Below are positions 61,133 through 64,000 of a stretch of DNA of 64,000 bases, piece by piece. The DNA is from Mangifera indica (lineage: Eukaryota > Streptophyta > Magnoliopsida > Sapindales > Anacardiaceae). The stretch lies in assembly GCF_011075055.1 (NCBI RefSeq), contig NC_058146.1:8370001-8434000 (forward strand). Reading direction: 5' to 3'. Position numbers and translations under genes: made by a program. Under the pieces are notes generated by a model, which worked only from the letters and a program-made list of their open reading frames with translations, had not been told where the DNA came from and searched no databases. How positions within the stretch are numbered: the first letter of the stretch is position 1; the number at the start of each line of letters is the position of its first letter.

Positions 61133-62178
61133 GGGAGAAGGACTTTTCCCATCTAACTTTTGATGCGTTTTTAAAATGTCACCCATGATAGATGAAAATC
61201 TATTTTTCTCACCCGTGATCAAACTGTTGTCTAATTTTTCAGTTAGGAACAAGGGCAAAATCATTATTTACTATTTAAAACCTTAAAACTTTAAAATTTT
61301 ACCGTTTCCCCCCTTCAGGTTTTAAAAACTAATAACTAATTCATCCTCAAAGTTTGAAAAGTTTAGATTTCACCCTTAGGGTTTGCTTCCTTCTCTGGCC
61401 ACCACCGACGGCCGACGTAATCGATCGATCTCCCATCTCCGACTACAAAGGACGATGAAGGACAACCCTTCGTCACCCAGATCTAGATGACGAAGCGTCA
61501 TCCAGATCTGGAAGAATAGAAGAAGGACGACGCTTCGTCGTCCTTCATCATAGTGTTTGGACGATGCGACGAGCGACGAAGGATGGCGAAGAGTCATCCT
61601 TCGTCGTCTGGGTGGAGTGAGGAAGAGAGACCTTTTCGTATCTCTGTCTCTTTGTCGCATCGTGCGATGAAGAGATCTCCGTCTCTTCGTCGCACCGTGC
61701 AACGAGGAGATGAAGATCTCTTCATCATACCACCGTCGTTGCACCAGGAGAAGGAGGAGGTTGGTGACGACGTCGATGACGACGTCGGGAGATGAAGTTA
61801 AAGAATGGGGGTGAAACTGCTAGTTTTGAATGTTATGAGGGACGACTGTATTTTGAAAAATATGGAAACCCTAGGTTTGGGGGTGAAAATGTTAGTTTTC
61901 AAAGTTTAAAAACTTTAGATAAGATGAAATGTTAGTTTCTAAAACCTAAGAGGGGTGAATAGTAAAACCCTCACATCAATTTTGGGATGAATTGTGCAGA
62001 CTAAATTGAGGGGTATTTTTGTCATTTCATCTAACAAGGGTAAAATGGATATTTTATCCTTATGCAAACAGATATCATCCATATTAACGGCTCATAGGTG
62101 GGAAAAGTAAATTTTCATCTATCATGGGTGGTATTTTGAAAACGCATCAAAAGTTAGATAGGAAATAGTTCTTCTCCC
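61133..62178. mobile_element. MULE-type foldback element, copy 6 (1046 bp)
   Basis: The left end gggagaaggacttttcccat and the inverse of the right end (gggagaagaactatttccta) form terminal inverted repeats, which continue with ctaacttttgatgcgtttt and its inverse. Flanking 9-bp duplications TAAATTTTA are perfect (61124-61132 and 62179-62187). The centre (61.39-61.80 kb) is rich in GACGAAG words like copies 1 and 5. The overlapping frames of 122 and 80 codons on opposite strands are composition artefacts. No transposase. Confidence 0.9.
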
Positions 62179-62230
62179 TAAATTTTATTATAAAGCACAT
62201 AATATTTAATTCTAGGGTTTAATCACAACC

Positions 62231-62236
62231 CACGTG
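62231..62236. promoter_or_regulatory. G-box in peptide gene promoter
   Basis: CACGTG, in the context cccacgtgtag, 115 bp before the ATG of the peptide gene. G-boxes are bound by plant bHLH and bZIP factors. A single six-base site can occur by chance. Confidence 0.4.
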
Positions 62237-62350
62237 TAGTGAAAAAGCATGCAAGCCGAATCTGCTTCTACATAATAAGCCTACTCAATAATAAGTGTGC
62301 TTTTAGATCTTCTGCTTCTGCATTTTTTCCTATAATTTTCACATAACTCT

Positions 62351-62623
62351 ATGAAGATCATCACCTTAATAATTTCCTTCATTCTCATCGTGAGCTCTTC
62401 GCTATGTTCATGCAACAATCTTGTAAATGATGATTATAATTGTCATCAGAGAAGCCATAGCCAAAGCAGAAAGATGTTGTTTTCCATGGCATCAGTTTCT
62501 TCAAGCTTCAACAAGTTGATTCATGGAGAAGCAGCGGCAGCCATGAAAGAGCCTAAGAAAGCTGTGGAGTCCAGCCTCAGAAAAGCCCCGCCGAGTCTCT
62601 CAAATCCTATTCAGAACAAGTAA
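62351..62623 (+). CDS. Small secreted peptide precursor, CLE/IDA-like C terminus, 90 aa
   Basis: An intact single-exon frame. Residues 3-17 are a strong hydrophobic signal segment (IITLIISFILIVSSS) with likely cleavage near residues 18-22. The middle is variable and Ser-rich. The C-terminal end is basic then Pro-rich: LRKAPPSLSNPIQNK (residues 76-90). Twelve residues from Lys78 align with the CLE consensus at Pro, Ser, Asn, Pro, Ile and Asn, but the usual Gly and the His before the last Asn differ. PPS followed by a terminal N also recalls IDA-type peptides. Such precursors are processed outside the cell to ligands of leucine-rich-repeat receptor kinases. That function is inferred from architecture only. 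The start is the first ATG after the AT-rich leader; there is no upstream in-frame extension with a better signal. The promoter is short: MULE copy 6 ends 172 bp upstream. Confidence 0.72.
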   Translation: MKIITLIISFILIVSSSLCSCNNLVNDDYNCHQRSHSQSRKMLFSMASVSSSFNKLIHGEAAAAMKEPKKAVESSLRKAPPSLSNPIQNK

Positions 62624-64000
62624 TTTTAAATGTATTAATTTTAATTAATTATATACATAGAGAGAAAAATCTTAATTTTTTGTAATTTTGTTTTAGTCTT
62701 AGTTTCTTCTTTTATTTATTTATTTTGTTCCAAGTTTTTCTATTAGGGAGAGATAACTGCTTGTAATGGAAGTGTAAATAACTGGTATAATTTCTTTTTC
62801 TTTTTTAAGTTAATCTTGTTTTGTTGTGCATAATTGATTAATTTATGTTAACAAATTAATTAATTCTTCGTCTTACTCGTTGATTTACCAGAAATTAGAA
62901 ATTTTATCATTTCTATTGATATTTTTATTTTCTTGTTTTCCCCTCTATTAACTGGCAAACATATAAAGATCGGATGAAAATTTAAATCTTCCACTGAATT
63001 TGTTTGCATAATTTTTTAAACAGAACTCAAGTAGTGTAATTGGAAATTCGAAAATCAATGAGAGCTTATTTGTTCATTTATTATTTACTTGTAAACTTGT
63101 TAAAAGTAATCAAATAAATTAATGGTTCCGCTATTTATATCATCCCAAGTACTAGATTTAATTGGTGTAACATCTCTAATTCAATGATCCATCTATGAGG
63201 TGTTGCTTATGTAGAGTGTTTCTAATTTAATAGTTCAATCTATTGTCAAGATTATTTTGATTTTAGATTTTATAATAAAAAACGTGTTTTGACAATTTAA
63301 GAAACTTATAGAATATTTAACTAATTTTATTTTAATATTTCCAAACCATATTATATACACATATAAAATTAATATCTCTATCATATTCTACTCATGTAAA
63401 ATTTATCAGAAGGTATTGCATTTAAACTCACTTTCACAATCCGGGTTTCATTCTAAAGATTATAAATAATTATGAAAATTAAAACTATGAATCTTAGTTC
63501 TTGCATCTACATATATGAATCTAATAACATTACTGAGAGGGTACCAGGATATTGTCAATATAGTATATTAGGATCCGATAATCATAAAAAGGTTGATTCA
63601 ATGATATATACATATGACAAAAATTAAAGTAGTCAGAATTATAAGATTCAATGGACTAACTTTATTGTAAGATCAGTTTGATTTTAGTATCAAATTCATT
63701 TCTTTACAACATGATATATTTCCATTTTAAATTATAATTATAATAATAATCTGGATTCCAATTATTACAATATGGTAGGTGTTGAATATATAGCAACTCA
63801 AGATCATGAATATTGTTTTCAAAGGGGCTCAAGGAAACCACATGGAGCACTTGCTTTAAGGTCTTAATTTATTGCAAATCTTGGCTCCCACACTTTGTCT
63901 CTTGCTGTAGAAAGCAAGTGACATTCATAGTGCTCATGTGCCCATGACCACATCGATACGACAGAATGGAAAGTGTGAAACGCACGTCGGCTTGTCAAAG
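62624..64000. other. 3' flank of peptide gene and unassigned sequence
   Basis: AT-rich, with no gene, repeat copy or RNA gene recognised. GC content rises in the last 170 bp (63.83-64.00 kb), which may be the edge of a gene continuing outside the window, but no reading frame supports this. Confidence 0.35.

Noticed and set aside
61376..61795. Opposed open frames of 122 and 80 codons
   Set aside because: Both are inside MULE copy 6. They overlap antisense, carry no domain and reflect GACGAAG repeats.

Overview
The window looks like AT-rich nuclear DNA from a dicot plant. The evidence is spliceosomal GT-AG genes, a plastid acyl-ACP thioesterase, several Ty1-copia elements and a Ty3-gypsy fragment, Mutator-type inverted-repeat elements with 9-bp target duplications, and long (TA)n tracts. 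Most of the 64 kb is transposon sequence. I find two convincing host genes and one host pseudogene fragment. I recognised no tRNA, rRNA or CRISPR array.

Layout. 1-1.03 kb: retrotransposon LTR and gag debris. 3.60-4.54 kb: Mutator-like (MULE) foldback element. 5.52-14.21 kb: a near-complete minus-strand copia element (called A here) with ATATA target duplications. 14.2-19.5 kb: degenerate LTR-retrotransposon pieces surrounding a 1.13-kb palindrome (about 16.81-17.94 kb). 20.3-22.2 kb: two more MULE foldback elements. 22.66-23.77 kb: an LTR fragment followed by a degenerate tandem repeat. 24.92-27.45 kb: a six-exon FatB-like acyl-ACP thioesterase gene with intact reading frame and catalytic residues. 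28.15-29.18 kb: a MULE. 29.4-30.8 kb: a LINE-like tail and a copia RT fragment. 31.04-43.33 kb: plus-strand copia element E, interrupted in its gag zinc knuckle by minus-strand copia F, which itself carries another insertion. 44.3-48.4 kb: decayed Ty3-gypsy pol 3' end and long LTR. 48.49-58.10 kb: plus-strand copia element H with CATAG target duplications and a MULE in its leader. 58.45-58.87 kb: ankyrin-repeat pseudogene fragment. 61.13-62.18 kb: a MULE. 62.35-62.62 kb: a 90-aa secreted-peptide precursor with a CLE/IDA-like C terminus.

How the parts relate. Copia elements A, E and H belong to one lineage. They share LTR sequence, an initiator-Met-type primer site, a noncoding leader of about 2 kb and the same gag type. 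In each leader four copies of a short motif close to TTCTATTATGTGAGG recur at nearly the same spacing. All three are inactivated by stops and frameshifts, and the stops I inspected are mostly C:G to T:A changes. The six MULE-type elements lack a transposase. They are almost entirely inverted repeats, so a transcript would fold into a long hairpin. They have inserted into a copia leader, 0.7 kb downstream of the thioesterase gene and about 170 bp upstream of the peptide gene. I saw no clearly new multi-gene system. The observations most worth following are the MULE foldback family, the conserved copia leader motif, the 1.13-kb palindrome, the divergent thioesterase and the peptide precursor.
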